This document shows, piece after piece, positions 52,873 through 62,629 of a stretch of DNA of 64,000 nt (within the stretch, counting starts at the first letter, position 1; each line of letters starts with the position of its first letter). Both the position numbers and the translations under genes were made by a program. Source of the DNA: Pseudomonadales bacterium (lineage in GTDB: Bacteria; Pseudomonadota; Gammaproteobacteria; Pseudomonadales; Azotimanducaceae); contig JACKNX010000002.1 in assembly GCA_024234635.1 (NCBI GenBank), positions 449,190-513,189 on the forward strand. The letters run 5' to 3'. Below the pieces are notes generated by a model. The model was not told the DNA's origin. It was given only the letters and a program-made list of their open reading frames with translations, and ran no database searches.

Positions 52873-54075
52873 TCACGTTTCCTCACGGTCCGCCGCCTGC
52901 CCGGATTCGGCTTCCGACGGCAGGGAAAAGCGCAGCACGAGGTAGCCGGCAACGGCGGACAACAGCGATCCGACCAGAATTCCCAGGCGTTCGTCGAACA
53001 GCAGATAGCCGCCGCGATGTTCGAACGCAAGCGAGGCAATGAACAGACTCATCGTGAAGCCGATACCGCACAGCAGGCTCACGCCATAGAGGTGTGCCCA
53101 GGACATGCCGGTCGGCATGCGCACCAGCCCGGTCACGACACACAGCCCGCAGGCCAGGAACACGCCAACCTGTTTGCCGACAAACAGGCCAGCCGCCACG
53201 CCAAGCGGTACCCCGTGCAGCAGATCGGCCACGCCGACACCGAGCAGGGATATGCCGGCATTCGCGAACGCGAACAACGGCAGGATGCCAAACGCCACCG
53301 CCGTATGCAGATCGTGTTCCAGGTCGTGCAGCGGTGAAATCGTCTTTTCCGAATCGCGGATGGGAATGCACATCGCCAGCAGAACGCCGGCCAGCGTGGC
53401 ATGCACGCCGGACTTCAGCAGCGCTACCCACATTACGATGCCGACCAGCAGATAAGGCGTTCGTTCCATCACACCGCCGCGGTTCATCGCAACGAGCAGC
53501 AACAGTCCACCCCCACTCACCGCCAGCGCCATGAGCGACAACTGATCGGTATAGAAAAGCGCGATGATGATGATGGCCCCAAGGTCATCGAAGATGGCAA
53601 TCGACACCAGCAGCACCCTCAGCGCTACCGGCACGCGGTTGCCCAGGAGGGTCATCACCGCCATCGCAAAGGCGATGTCCGTCGCCGCCGGTATGGCCCA
53701 TCCCTGCATCGCCGTTGCATCGCCCCGATTGAACGCAAGGTAGACCAGCGCGGGTACCGCCATGCCGCCAATTGCACCTGCGGCCGGCAGAATGGCCTGA
53801 CGCGGATCGGCGATTTCGCCTTCGAAGAACTCCCGCTTCAGCTCCAGCCCCACCAGAAGAAAGAACACCGCCATCAACCCGTCGTTCACCCACAGCAGCA
53901 GGGGCTTGGCAATGAGCAACGGGCCGACGCGGACTTCCACAGGCAGATCGATCAACGCCTGGTGCACCCATTCAAGGGGTGAATTGGCGACAACAAGGGC
54001 CAGCGCCGTGGCGGCAATCAACAACATCCCGCTGGCGGATTCGAGCCTGAGAAAATCCCTGAGGGCGTTCAGCAC
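52873..54075 (-). CDS. nhaA: Na+/H+ antiporter NhaA
   Basis: A 400-residue inner-membrane sodium/proton antiporter with about 12 helices. The essential residues are recognisable: the helix 4 aspartate in PAATDIAFAM and the paired aspartates in FDDLGAIIIIALFYT. Start is GTG 54075 (LNALRDFLRLESASG matches the family N-terminus), with GAGG about eight bases upstream; the 22 extra open codons upstream are rejected. The C-terminus has a Glu/Ala-rich cytoplasmic tail. It gives salt and alkaline-pH tolerance, in keeping with a saline or marine habitat. Confidence 0.95.
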   Translation of the reverse strand: MLNALRDFLRLESASGMLLIAATALALVVANSPLEWVHQALIDLPVEVRVGPLLIAKPLLLWVNDGLMAVFFLLVGLELKREFFEGEIADPRQAILPAAGAIGGMAVPALVYLAFNRGDATAMQGWAIPAATDIAFAMAVMTLLGNRVPVALRVLLVSIAIFDDLGAIIIIALFYTDQLSLMALAVSGGGLLLLVAMNRGGVMERTPYLLVGIVMWVALLKSGVHATLAGVLLAMCIPIRDSEKTISPLHDLEHDLHTAVAFGILPLFAFANAGISLLGVGVADLLHGVPLGVAAGLFVGKQVGVFLACGLCVVTGLVRMPTGMSWAHLYGVSLLCGIGFTMSLFIASLAFEHRGGYLLFDERLGILVGSLLSAVAGYLVLRFSLPSEAESGQAADREET

Positions 54076-54379
54076 ACCGCAACCTCGTGTTCGCGATTCA
54101 GCAAGGAGGATACGCCATGGGGCTGCCCGCGTAAGCCGCAATCCCCTTCATCACGCGCAGGGCGACGAGAAGGATCTGGCAGAACTGCGCCAGGCCTTCC
54201 CGTTCGCACCACAACCGACGCCGCGCGCCCGGCGACACGTCGCCACGCCACGTCGACACCCTCCCGACGACGGCTACTCCCGATGTGGACGTTGCCAATG
54301 GATTGAGGCTATCCAGTTCCGCCGCCGGCGCGGAGCCGGCGTCAACAACGCCACTCACCGATTGCCGGTAGATCCCCGA
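54076..54379. other. 304-bp gap between nhaA and the OYE-like gene
   Basis: No gene is supported. A 7-bp GC hairpin CGCCGGC/GCCGGCG (54323-54329 with 54335-54341) lies about 40 bp beyond the OYE-like stop on the minus strand and may contribute to termination. The nhaA promoter should be here; no convincing hexamers were recognised. Confidence 0.35.
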
Positions 54380-56338
54380 TTACACAGTGCGCCCAGCGCG
54401 ATCGCCTTCGCGGAAGGCTTCCAGCGCCGACCGCGGCGCCACCACGTCACCCACCGCCTTCACCGGAGCGTGGCGACTCAGCATCTCGCGCAGGTCGGTG
54501 GCTGGACGCGGATGCACGCAGGCGACCATGAAATCACAGTCGATTGCGAGTTCCTCGCCTGTCAGCCCCTGCATCACCACCACCTGGCCATTACCCACCC
54601 GCACCGGCACCGAGCCGGTCAGGAACCGCGTCCCCAGCTTTGGCAACTCACGCTGATACCAGACGAGGTGCGTCATGCCGGTGTTGGCGCCGAAGGTGGC
54701 AAACGGCGTCACCACGGTTACCTGACAACCACGTCGCGCCACTTCGTGAATGACCATGCCGCTTTCGTAGTTGGCGCGGCGATCGACGATGACCGCGCGT
54801 GTGCCGGCCATGTCGAAACGCTGCCCTTCGAACATGCCCGCCGCGGCATCGTCCGATGACAGCACGGGTACGGAACCATCGGAGGACAGTTCCAGCGAAC
54901 TCACGGGCCGTGCCCCGGTAGCCATGATGATGGCGTCCGGGGCCATGTCACGTACGAACGCTTCGTCCACCATCAGACCCGTTTCGATGCGCACCTTCAG
55001 CAGGCTGAGTTCCTGTTCGATCCAGCTCACCGCCGCCATCAGGTTCGACGCCGCGCCCATTGGCTCCACCAGGCGCAGCCGGCCACCCAGGTGCTGACCG
55101 GCCTCCACCAGCGTCACGGCGTGACCGCGGCGGGCGGCAATCTCCGCCGCCTTGATACCGGCCGGGCCACCGCCCACGACAAGCACCTTCTTCGGTTGCA
55201 CCACCGCCGCCGCCAGCGCCTGGAAGCGCCGTTCCTCACCTACTTCCGGGTTCTGGATACAGGTGATCGGAAACGCGCCGGTGCGATCGATGCAGCCCTG
55301 GTTGGCGCCCGTGCACAAACGGATACGGTGCGCCTGGCCTTCCTGGAGTTTCTTCACCAGGTCCGGATCGGCAATCTGCGCACGCGTCATGCCGACGAGA
55401 TCGCAGTCGCCTTCCTGCAGGGCGCGTTCCGCCAGATCCGGCGTGGGAATCTTGCCCACCCCGATCATCGGCACCAGACCGCCCACGGCTTCGCGCAGGC
55501 CACGGGTCAGTGGCAGATATTCGCCGAACGGGTACCGATACGAGGCAATGGCACGCGCGTAGTGGACGCCACCCGCGCCCTCCGAATGATTGAGGTAGTC
55601 GAAGTGACCGGTACGGATGACCTCGCCGGCAATGTCACACAGCCGCGCGTGACCCAGTCCACCATCGTCCGGCTGAATGAAGTCATCCGCGGAGATACGA
55701 AATCCCAGCACCTTGTCCGGACCGATGGCAGCGCGTACCCGCTCCGCCAGCGTCTTCACGAAATAGAGCTCCTGGCCCCACCGGTCCGTGCGCTGATTCC
55801 CCCAGGGGCTGAAGGACTGCTGGATGAGATAGCCGTGCGTACCGTGCAGTTCCACACCGTCCACGCCATTCGAGGTGGCCACCTTCGCCGCGCGCGCGAA
55901 GGCATCGATTACCTCCTCCACCTCCTCGTCCGTCATGGCATGCGTGGCTTCACCAGCCGAGGTGATACCACCCGAAAAGCTCCAGATGGGTTCGAAATCC
56001 TGTCGATGGTCGCTCTTGCCCTGCATGCCGAAATGGAAAAGCTGCTGTATCAGCTTCGCGCCGCGCTCGTGCACACGCCGCGAGATGCGCTGGTATTTGG
56101 GCGCCATGTCGTCGGCATCGTAGAAAAAGTGGCTGCTGTTGGGGCTGGTGGGATGCACATGCATCGCGGTCATGATGATCATGCCGCAACCGCCTTCCGC
56201 ACGACGCTCCTGGTAGGCCATGTACCGCTCGCCATCACAGCCAGGCTGAAAAAAATCCACGTAGGCCGAGTGCGCGGTGGAGACTACGCGATTGCGCACT
56301 TCCATATTGCCGATACGGATGGGCGATAAAAGTTTCAC
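54380..56338 (-). CDS. Old yellow enzyme / 2,4-dienoyl-CoA reductase-like flavoprotein lacking one Fe-S cysteine
   Basis: A 652-residue protein with an N-terminal FMN TIM barrel (1-330; HGTHGYLIQQSFSPWGNQRTDRW near 165-187), a linker Fe-S region and C-terminal FAD/NAD domains (VVGGGPAGIKAAEIAARRG near 395). In E. coli FadH the [4Fe-4S] ligands follow C-x2-C-x3-C-x11-C; here the positions are Cys342, Ala345, Cys349 and Cys360, so the second ligand is missing. GTG 56338 with AAGGAG upstream is the start. It lies 64 bp after the P450 on the same strand. Likely a reductase of an enoyl-CoA, enone or steroid-like ring. Confidence 0.88.
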   Translation of the reverse strand: MKLLSPIRIGNMEVRNRVVSTAHSAYVDFFQPGCDGERYMAYQERRAEGGCGMIIMTAMHVHPTSPNSSHFFYDADDMAPKYQRISRRVHERGAKLIQQLFHFGMQGKSDHRQDFEPIWSFSGGITSAGEATHAMTDEEVEEVIDAFARAAKVATSNGVDGVELHGTHGYLIQQSFSPWGNQRTDRWGQELYFVKTLAERVRAAIGPDKVLGFRISADDFIQPDDGGLGHARLCDIAGEVIRTGHFDYLNHSEGAGGVHYARAIASYRYPFGEYLPLTRGLREAVGGLVPMIGVGKIPTPDLAERALQEGDCDLVGMTRAQIADPDLVKKLQEGQAHRIRLCTGANQGCIDRTGAFPITCIQNPEVGEERRFQALAAAVVQPKKVLVVGGGPAGIKAAEIAARRGHAVTLVEAGQHLGGRLRLVEPMGAASNLMAAVSWIEQELSLLKVRIETGLMVDEAFVRDMAPDAIIMATGARPVSSLELSSDGSVPVLSSDDAAAGMFEGQRFDMAGTRAVIVDRRANYESGMVIHEVARRGCQVTVVTPFATFGANTGMTHLVWYQRELPKLGTRFLTGSVPVRVGNGQVVVMQGLTGEELAIDCDFMVACVHPRPATDLREMLSRHAPVKAVGDVVAPRSALEAFREGDRAGRTV

Positions 56339-56402
56339 CGTGAGGTTCTCCTTCGATGGCGGGCGACTGCAGCGCCCGCCCGGTGGTTTCCGCGACGTCT
56401 GG

Positions 56403-57719
56403 TCAGGCCTTCTCGAACGTCAGATTCAACGCCACGATACCCAGCATGATGCCGGGCTGGTGCAGGAACGTGTTGTCCTTGGCGTAGGCAAACGACTTCA
56501 CGCGCTCCAGAAGTGTCGTCCAACCCACCATCTGCTCGAGTCGCGACAGTGTTGCTCCCGGGCAGACGCGCGCACCCTGGGAGAATGTGAGATGGCGCGT
56601 GCCGGCCTTGCGGTCCAGGCGCAGCTCCAGCGGACACTCCCACTCGTCCGGATCCAGGTTGGCCGATGCCCAGCGCAGGTGCAGCCACGACCCCTTCGGC
56701 ACCTTCACGCCATGGAATACTTCGTCCTGACTGGTGATGCGGGTGGACAAACCCTGCGTAGGGGCGCGCAGACGCATCCCTTCCTCGGTGAAGGCACGCA
56801 GCTTGGAGCGATCCTGGCGAAGCTCTTCCCACACCTGTGGTCGTTCGATGAGCAGCTGCATCTGCTCCGCCAGGGCGTATTGCGTGGTTTCCAGACCGCC
56901 GATCACCATGGCGTAGACAATGCCGTTGATCTCCAGATCCGTCAGTCTGCGCCGTAGCGGCGAGTACTCCACCTGGGTGAGAAAGGTGATCATGTCATCC
57001 TGCGGCTTCGCGCGCTTTTCCTTTATAGGCGCCGCGGTATAGTCGCGGAACTCCTCCAACACCTTGTACTGGGACGCTGTTTCCTCGTCGGTAAGCAGGT
57101 TGTTGTGGCGGCTGCCGTAGACAAACGGTTTCACGCAGCCATCACCGTAGTACTTGAGCAGCTTCAGGTCCGATATCGGCCAGCCGAGAATATTTGCCAT
57201 CACGCGCTGCGGCAGCGCCTGGGCGTACTCCGACACGAACTCGACGGATCCGCGATCGATCCACTGATCCACCAGCCAGTTGGCTTCCCGCTGGATCATG
57301 GGCTCGTTGCGGGAAGAACCAGGGCCCACCCAGGGGTCCGTCAGTTCCTGGCGGTGCGCGCGCCACATTTCCGGGTTGGGCCGGAGCGTAACCATGGACG
57401 CCGCAATGGTGGTGACGCCAGGCAGGGCAAACGGATCGCCGCCCATCTCAACCAGCTTGCGAATGCCGATGCTGCCAACAACGGGAAAGCGCTCTTCGTC
57501 GCGCACCACCATGGCAATGTCTTCGTGCTTGCTCAGGACGAAGGCATCGGTACCGGGTTCGTAACCTTCACCAGGAAGGCGATGCACGGGCGCCTGGGCG
57601 TGCAGGATGTCGTACGCCTCGTACCAGTGCTCCTGCGCACCTGGCGAAAACAGATCGACATCGGCGAGCGCGTGCGGACAGCGCATGGCGCTGAGCTGGT
57701 GGTTTGCATGTTTATCCAT
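56403..57719 (-). CDS. Cytochrome P450 (second)
   Basis: A 438-residue bacterial P450. The I-helix reads GGLETTQ (274-280), ExxR is EGMR (313-316) and the heme loop is FSQGARVCPG (379-388) with Cys386 as axial ligand. It differs clearly from the 1832 P450 in length and I-helix wording, so it belongs to another family. ATG 57719 has GGGGAGAG upstream. It lies between a GPH transporter (24 bp upstream) and the OYE-like reductase (64 bp downstream), so transporter, P450 and reductase form a probable operon for uptake and oxidation of one compound. Confidence 0.93.
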   Translation of the reverse strand: MDKHANHQLSAMRCPHALADVDLFSPGAQEHWYEAYDILHAQAPVHRLPGEGYEPGTDAFVLSKHEDIAMVVRDEERFPVVGSIGIRKLVEMGGDPFALPGVTTIAASMVTLRPNPEMWRAHRQELTDPWVGPGSSRNEPMIQREANWLVDQWIDRGSVEFVSEYAQALPQRVMANILGWPISDLKLLKYYGDGCVKPFVYGSRHNNLLTDEETASQYKVLEEFRDYTAAPIKEKRAKPQDDMITFLTQVEYSPLRRRLTDLEINGIVYAMVIGGLETTQYALAEQMQLLIERPQVWEELRQDRSKLRAFTEEGMRLRAPTQGLSTRITSQDEVFHGVKVPKGSWLHLRWASANLDPDEWECPLELRLDRKAGTRHLTFSQGARVCPGATLSRLEQMVGWTTLLERVKSFAYAKDNTFLHQPGIMLGIVALNLTFEKA

Positions 57720-57743
57720 CGTACTCTCCCCGGAGTTTTCAGA

Positions 57744-59186
57744 TCAGTGGACTGCTGGTTCGGCCTTGCCGGCGGCCAGGCGCCGCAAGTTGTCTTCATG
57801 TTCGTCACGACTGAGTCGATAGCGTGACATCACTGCCATCATGGTCAGCCAGAGGGTCAATATGGTCGGTACATACCAGGCGCCGAGCCGCCAGATTGTC
57901 GCTTCGGAAACGTCCGCCACACCCGCTCCCGTTGGGAACTCGGCAACGTAAAGCACCAGCGATGCCACCATCAGCCCCACGCCCTGCACACACTTGCGTA
58001 TGAACGTAACAGCCGAGAAAAACAAACCCTCGGAACGCCGGCCCGTCTTGAGTTCACTCTGCTCCACGAGGTCCGCCATCATCGACGAGGAGAGAATCTG
58101 AAAACAGATAATCAGACCGACGTCGATGACTGCGGTGACAAGCACCAGGTAGAAGACAAAGGGATCACCGTTGTCGGGAATGAGATCAAACAACCGCAGC
58201 ACCATCGGCAACGGCGCACCGAGAAACGCGATCAATCCGATGATCATGGCGCCGCGTTTCTTGCCGAGGCGACGGGTGGCAATTGGCGCCATCAGGAAGC
58301 CGATGATGGCGGAGAGGAACACGCCCGCCGTGATGATGCCGGTTTCCACCGAAGTGAATTCCCAGAAATACGTATAGAAGTAGAAACTCAGTGAGGCGGC
58401 AAATCCGGTGGCAATGGCGCCTATGAGTGACGCAAGGAACAGGGCGATGAACGACGGATTGGCCAGCGTTTGAAGTATCTCCTGAAAGATCCGCTGCAAG
58501 GTCAGCTGCCGGACTGGCGGTGGTTGCTTGAGCTGTGGAATGCGCGCGTGTGTGCCCATGGCCGAAATCAGAATGGAAATGAAGATCAGCGCGGAACCCA
58601 CCTCACCCAGCAACTGGTAGCTGGCCGGGTTGAAGCGACCATCCGCAACGGTTGCGGTAGCCATTGCGGGAAACACGAAGAAGAACATCAGCACCGTCAT
58701 CGTGTTGCCTCCCGTCCAGCCGAAGTAGTACCGGAAGCTGAGCAGCGAGCTGCGCTCCTCGTAGTCTTCGGTCAACTCCGGCCCCATCGCCGAGCTGGGC
58801 GTTTCATAGAGTGTGATGAAGGTGCGGATACACACGGCAAGACTCAGCAGGTACCAGAACAGCGTGGATTGCGATGCGTCAGCCGGCGGGTTCCAGAGAA
58901 GGAAATAGCTCAGGGACACGGGCAACAGCGACGCATACATGAACGGGTGCCGGCGCCCCCAGCGTGAACGCAGGTTGTCCGACCAGTACCCCACCACCGG
59001 ATCGGATATGGCGTCCACCACCAGCGCGGTGGTGATGGCGATGCCCACCAGACGCGCATCCAGCCCGATGACCTGGCTGTAGAACAGCAGCAGGAAATAG
59101 TCGAAGCCGTTGTTCTTCACGCCGTAGGCAACGGAGCCAAAGCCGTAGGCCAGCTTCAGGCCAAGCGGTAGCCGTTGTGCGGTCAC
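57744..59186 (-). CDS. MFS transporter, GPH family (second)
   Basis: A 480-residue symporter with about 12 membrane helices. Landmarks: KLAYGFGSVAYGVKNNGFDYF at the N-terminus, DAISDPVVGYWSDNLRSRWGRRHPFMYAS, and EQSELKTGRRSEGLFFSA in the second half. It is a clear paralogue of the transporter at 38185-39639. Start is GTG 59186 with GGGGGAAGG upstream. It leads the transporter-P450-OYE operon, so its cargo is probably the P450 substrate rather than a sugar (inference). Confidence 0.9.
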   Translation of the reverse strand: MTAQRLPLGLKLAYGFGSVAYGVKNNGFDYFLLLFYSQVIGLDARLVGIAITTALVVDAISDPVVGYWSDNLRSRWGRRHPFMYASLLPVSLSYFLLWNPPADASQSTLFWYLLSLAVCIRTFITLYETPSSAMGPELTEDYEERSSLLSFRYYFGWTGGNTMTVLMFFFVFPAMATATVADGRFNPASYQLLGEVGSALIFISILISAMGTHARIPQLKQPPPVRQLTLQRIFQEILQTLANPSFIALFLASLIGAIATGFAASLSFYFYTYFWEFTSVETGIITAGVFLSAIIGFLMAPIATRRLGKKRGAMIIGLIAFLGAPLPMVLRLFDLIPDNGDPFVFYLVLVTAVIDVGLIICFQILSSSMMADLVEQSELKTGRRSEGLFFSAVTFIRKCVQGVGLMVASLVLYVAEFPTGAGVADVSEATIWRLGAWYVPTILTLWLTMMAVMSRYRLSRDEHEDNLRRLAAGKAEPAVH

Positions 59187-59286
59187 ACCTTCCCCCCTGG
59201 TGACACCGCCCCAAGATACCGCCAGTCGACCGTCAGGGCGAGTTCCGGGACTGCCGATTCGGGTGGTGGAGGTCTAAACTTGTCTC

Positions 59287-60291
59287 ATGGACAAACCCAA
59301 CCCCCCCCGAAGCGGCCAGAAATTCCGAACCGCTGACGGTATCAGCGCCATCCGGGACGGCATCAAGCCCAACCCCGCCAGCCAGGTTCCGGGCGAACGC
59401 AAGCCGGCGTGGCTGCGCGTGCGCCTGGGCGGTGGCGAACGATATCAGGGCGTGCGTGACACCGTACGCACCCATCGCCTGGCCACGGTCTGCGAGGAAT
59501 CGCATTGCCCGAACATCGGCGAGTGCTGGAACAACGGTACCGCTACGATCATGCTCATGGGCGCGGTCTGCACGCGAGCCTGTCGTTTCTGTGCCGTGGA
59601 CACCGGCAATCCGGGCGGCGTGCTGGACCCGGACGAACCCGCGCATGCCGCGGAATCCGTACGTCTGATGGGGTTGAATTACGTAGTGCTGACCTCAGTT
59701 GACCGCGACGACCTGCCTGACGGTGGCGCCGCCCACTACGCCGCCTGCATCCGCGCCATCAAGCGGGTGAACCCCACCACCGCGGTGGAAGCCCTCACAC
59801 CCGATTTCGGGGGGAGCCATGCGGCCGTGGCGACCGTGGTGGACGCCGGCCTCGAAGTGTTCGCGCAGAATGTGGAAACGGTGGAGCGCCTGACACACGT
59901 GGTTCGCGATCCGCGTGCCGGGTACGCCCGCACGCTGGACGTATTGCGCCACGCCAAACGCCATCGGCCCGAGGTGCTGACCAAGTCGAGTCTGATGCTG
60001 GGACTGGGCGAAACCGACGACGAGATTCTGGCCACCATGCGTGACCTGCGCGCGCACGACGTCGACGTGCTGACACTGGGACAATATCTGCGCCCCACCC
60101 GCAACCACCTCCCGGTTGCCCGCTGGGTGCACCCGGACGAATTTGCCGCCTATCGCGACGCCGGGCTTGCGCTTGGTTTCCTGGAGGTGGCGGCGGGCCC
60201 CCTGGTGCGCTCGAGCTATCGCGCGGAACGCATGCTGGAGAAGAACAATCTGGGTCTGGATGCCACGCGCATCGCCGTCAGACAGCTCTGA
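59287..60291 (+). CDS. lipA: Lipoyl synthase
   Basis: A 334-residue radical-SAM enzyme inserting two sulfur atoms into protein-bound octanoyl groups. Both cluster sites are intact: the auxiliary cluster CX4CX5C (CEESHCPNIGEC, about residues 75-86) and the radical-SAM CX3CX2C (CTRACRFC, about 101-108). The terminal R-S-S-Y-R segment (LVRSSYRAE) carries the serine that binds the auxiliary cluster. It would lipoylate the E2 protein encoded at 7899-9272 and others. No lipB is adjacent. The N-terminus is somewhat longer and proline-rich compared with E. coli. Confidence 0.96.
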   Translation: MDKPNPPRSGQKFRTADGISAIRDGIKPNPASQVPGERKPAWLRVRLGGGERYQGVRDTVRTHRLATVCEESHCPNIGECWNNGTATIMLMGAVCTRACRFCAVDTGNPGGVLDPDEPAHAAESVRLMGLNYVVLTSVDRDDLPDGGAAHYAACIRAIKRVNPTTAVEALTPDFGGSHAAVATVVDAGLEVFAQNVETVERLTHVVRDPRAGYARTLDVLRHAKRHRPEVLTKSSLMLGLGETDDEILATMRDLRAHDVDVLTLGQYLRPTRNHLPVARWVHPDEFAAYRDAGLALGFLEVAAGPLVRSSYRAERMLEKNNLGLDATRIAVRQL

Positions 60292-60440
60292 CGGCGAAGC
60301 CATTTCCCGTTCGCGCCTGCGTTCCGCCGTGTGCCACATCCGCCAAACCGCACGGACGGACACCGCTGCCCGCCGGCGATAGCCGCATTGCCGTCAATGT
60401 TCTACCTGCAAAAACGGGGCGACAAATTTGCCCACGTTGA

Positions 60441-61277
60441 TCACCCTTCGGATGACACCACGGGTTTTTCGAATCGCAACGTAAAGCGGTCCGACTCACC
60501 GATAGCCTGGTAACGCGCCGCATCCTGGGCACCGAGTGCCAGTGACGGTGGCAAGGTCCACACGCCACGCGGATGGTCGTGCGTGTCCGCCGCGTTGGCG
60601 TTGATATCTGACCTGGCGACCAGTTTGAATCCGGCTGCCTGCGCCAGGGCAATGGCCTCCGACTCCTTCACGTACCCCGCGCGCAGTCCGGCCGCGCGGT
60701 CGCCGTCTTCCGGCCAGCGGTGGTCCACCACCCCCAGCGTGCCGCCCGGCTTGAGGACGTCGAACATGGCCCGAAACGCCAGCCGACCCGATACCCCATC
60801 CGCTTCCTGGGCCATGATCCAGTTATGCAGATTGCGGAACGTGACCACCATATCCGCGCTGGCCGCGGGCGCCATGGTCAGTGCATACGGCGGCTGAAAG
60901 TGCGTGACCTGGACAGCCCCGAACAAGTCGTCGTTACTACCCAGCAGCGCGAAGAATGCGCCCAGATTACGACGCTGATAGGCGGGCTGACCATTCAGCG
61001 GCGCCTGGGCCGCGTACAGCTGCCCGCTGCCGGCGACAACGGCCGCCAGAATCTCCGTATACCACCCACCGCCCGGGGACACTTCCACCACGGTCATTTC
61101 CGGCTTGAGGCCGAAGAACGACAAGGTTTCCGCGGGATGGCGGTACACATCGCGCGCCGTATTGGCGGCATTGCGATGCTTGCCATCCACCGCTGCCACT
61201 ATGGCGTCCTCCGCCCACAACAGGCCCGTAGCCAGCAATCCTGCCAGCGTAACCATCACTACCATCGCCTTTCGCAT
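60441..61277 (-). CDS. Exported class I SAM methyltransferase (COG4798-like)
   Basis: A 278-residue protein with a Sec signal peptide (MRKAMVVMVTLAGLLATGLLWA) and a methyltransferase domain (motif I VVEVSPGGGWYTEIL about 66-80; VVTFRNLHNWI; VLKPGGTLGVVDHRW). A signal sequence on a SAM-dependent enzyme is odd, since SAM is cytoplasmic, yet it recurs in this family of predicted methyltransferases. ATG 61277 was chosen. Substrate unknown. It is convergent with lipA. Confidence 0.82.
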   Translation of the reverse strand: MRKAMVVMVTLAGLLATGLLWAEDAIVAAVDGKHRNAANTARDVYRHPAETLSFFGLKPEMTVVEVSPGGGWYTEILAAVVAGSGQLYAAQAPLNGQPAYQRRNLGAFFALLGSNDDLFGAVQVTHFQPPYALTMAPAASADMVVTFRNLHNWIMAQEADGVSGRLAFRAMFDVLKPGGTLGVVDHRWPEDGDRAAGLRAGYVKESEAIALAQAAGFKLVARSDINANAADTHDHPRGVWTLPPSLALGAQDAARYQAIGESDRFTLRFEKPVVSSEG

Positions 61278-61365
61278 GTCGTCTCCAATCTCCACTCACT
61301 GCGACACCAGTTGCGGTGCCAGTCCCATCCGCCCCTGTGCCGCCTTTTTGCCGCCCGCCCGACTA

Positions 61366-62265
61366 TTAACGCCCGGATGCGGCGTTACGCAATGTCAATT
61401 CCGCTTCCAGGACAAACTGCGTAGCCTGCTCACGCATGTGTGCAACAGTCGATTCCGCAAGCCCCCATTCACCCATGTAGTTGAGCGCTGCACTGGCAAC
61501 GTACACATCCCACAGGGCCAGGCGTACCGGGTCCAGATCCGCAAGGTCCGCATAGTACCGCGTGAACGTCCGGGACGCGTGCGCGCCATGACGATAGCGG
61601 ATCTCCACGCGCGCGCACGCGACATCCGCCAGTGGATCGCCAACATGAGCATCCTCCCAGTCGAGAATTGCAACCAGTTCGCCATCGCGCCAGAGCAGGT
61701 TGCCCGGCCAGTAGTCACCCTGGATCAGCCGGTTCGGCCCCCGATAGTCCGTATCGACAAGTGCGCGCATCAGGGCCCGAAGGGCGTTGAAACGGACATC
61801 CACCGCCAGAAACTGCAACGCTTCGGGCACGGGATCGGTGAGTACCGGCAGGTCATCGAGGCCATTGATGGGTACCGTGTGTATGGCCACGAGTTGCGTG
61901 GCCATGGCACGTAGTGCCGCATCGAGCTGCGCCGGCGCGACGGCGGATTCTCCCGCGACGAACGCCATCACGAGGCTCGGTAACGGACGCAGGGTCGCCA
62001 ACGGATCCACCAGAAGCGGTTCCGGAACAGGTATACCGCACGCACGCGCCGCCTTGAGCACCACATATTCCTTGGCGACCGTGCCCGATTTTTCCCGCAC
62101 CACCACCTCACGCTGACCGCCATCGGCAAGGCGCAAGGTAAGTGCATGCACCTGCGCGGATACGCCCCCCGTCAGTGGCCGCGCCGCTACCAGTTGAGCG
62201 TGTGGATCAAGTTGCGCAACGAGGCGGTCCCACTGCCCTGCACCCTGCTCGCCTGTCACGACCAC
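61366..62265 (-). CDS. Aminoglycoside phosphotransferase/choline kinase-fold protein
   Basis: A protein of about 299 residues with the APH kinase fold. The Brenner motif is LIQGDYWPGNLLW (catalytic Asp, with Trp in place of the usual His/Asn spacing partner), followed by the DWEDA metal-binding motif of the DFD type. The N-lobe lysine is likely in EVVVREKSG. Start is uncertain: GTG codons at 62265 and 62259 fit the domain, while the frame is open to 62376 without homology. Such proteins phosphorylate small hydroxyl compounds and, in catabolic clusters, act like acyl-CoA-dehydrogenase-linked kinases (ACAD10-type). The substrate is unknown. Confidence 0.8.
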   Translation of the reverse strand: MVVTGEQGAGQWDRLVAQLDPHAQLVAARPLTGGVSAQVHALTLRLADGGQREVVVREKSGTVAKEYVVLKAARACGIPVPEPLLVDPLATLRPLPSLVMAFVAGESAVAPAQLDAALRAMATQLVAIHTVPINGLDDLPVLTDPVPEALQFLAVDVRFNALRALMRALVDTDYRGPNRLIQGDYWPGNLLWRDGELVAILDWEDAHVGDPLADVACARVEIRYRHGAHASRTFTRYYADLADLDPVRLALWDVYVASAALNYMGEWGLAESTVAHMREQATQFVLEAELTLRNAASGR

Positions 62266-62629
62266 GCCCCACACGCCTGCGCCGAGGTATGCACCCTGAC
62301 ACCAGACGCACCACCCTGACAGGCAGGCATCACCATCAGGCCGAAGCGCTCGAAGCGCGTGGTTCCCGAGCTGCAAGCAGGCAATTCCTCGGCCGTCATT
62401 CCATTGACTGCAACACGAGTTCGATGCGCCGGAAAAACGCTGCGTGCTGGTTTCTCTTCTGACATGAACATGTTACCCAACGCGGGGTGCAGCGAGGAAA
62501 ATGTGCACCCATTAACACTGCCGGAATTTTTCACAGTCTCCGTGAATTTCGCGGCCCGGTACAACGCTATCCTTACCGCATCAGATCAACCAGGGCGGCT
62601 CGTCGATTACACGGCGAGAAAAGGTCACC
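62266..62629. other. 364-bp divergent intergenic region
   Basis: No gene is supported; frames across it lack coding character. It should contain promoters for the leftward kinase gene and the rightward small cysteine protein. No confident promoter hexamers or repeats were recognised. Confidence 0.35.
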
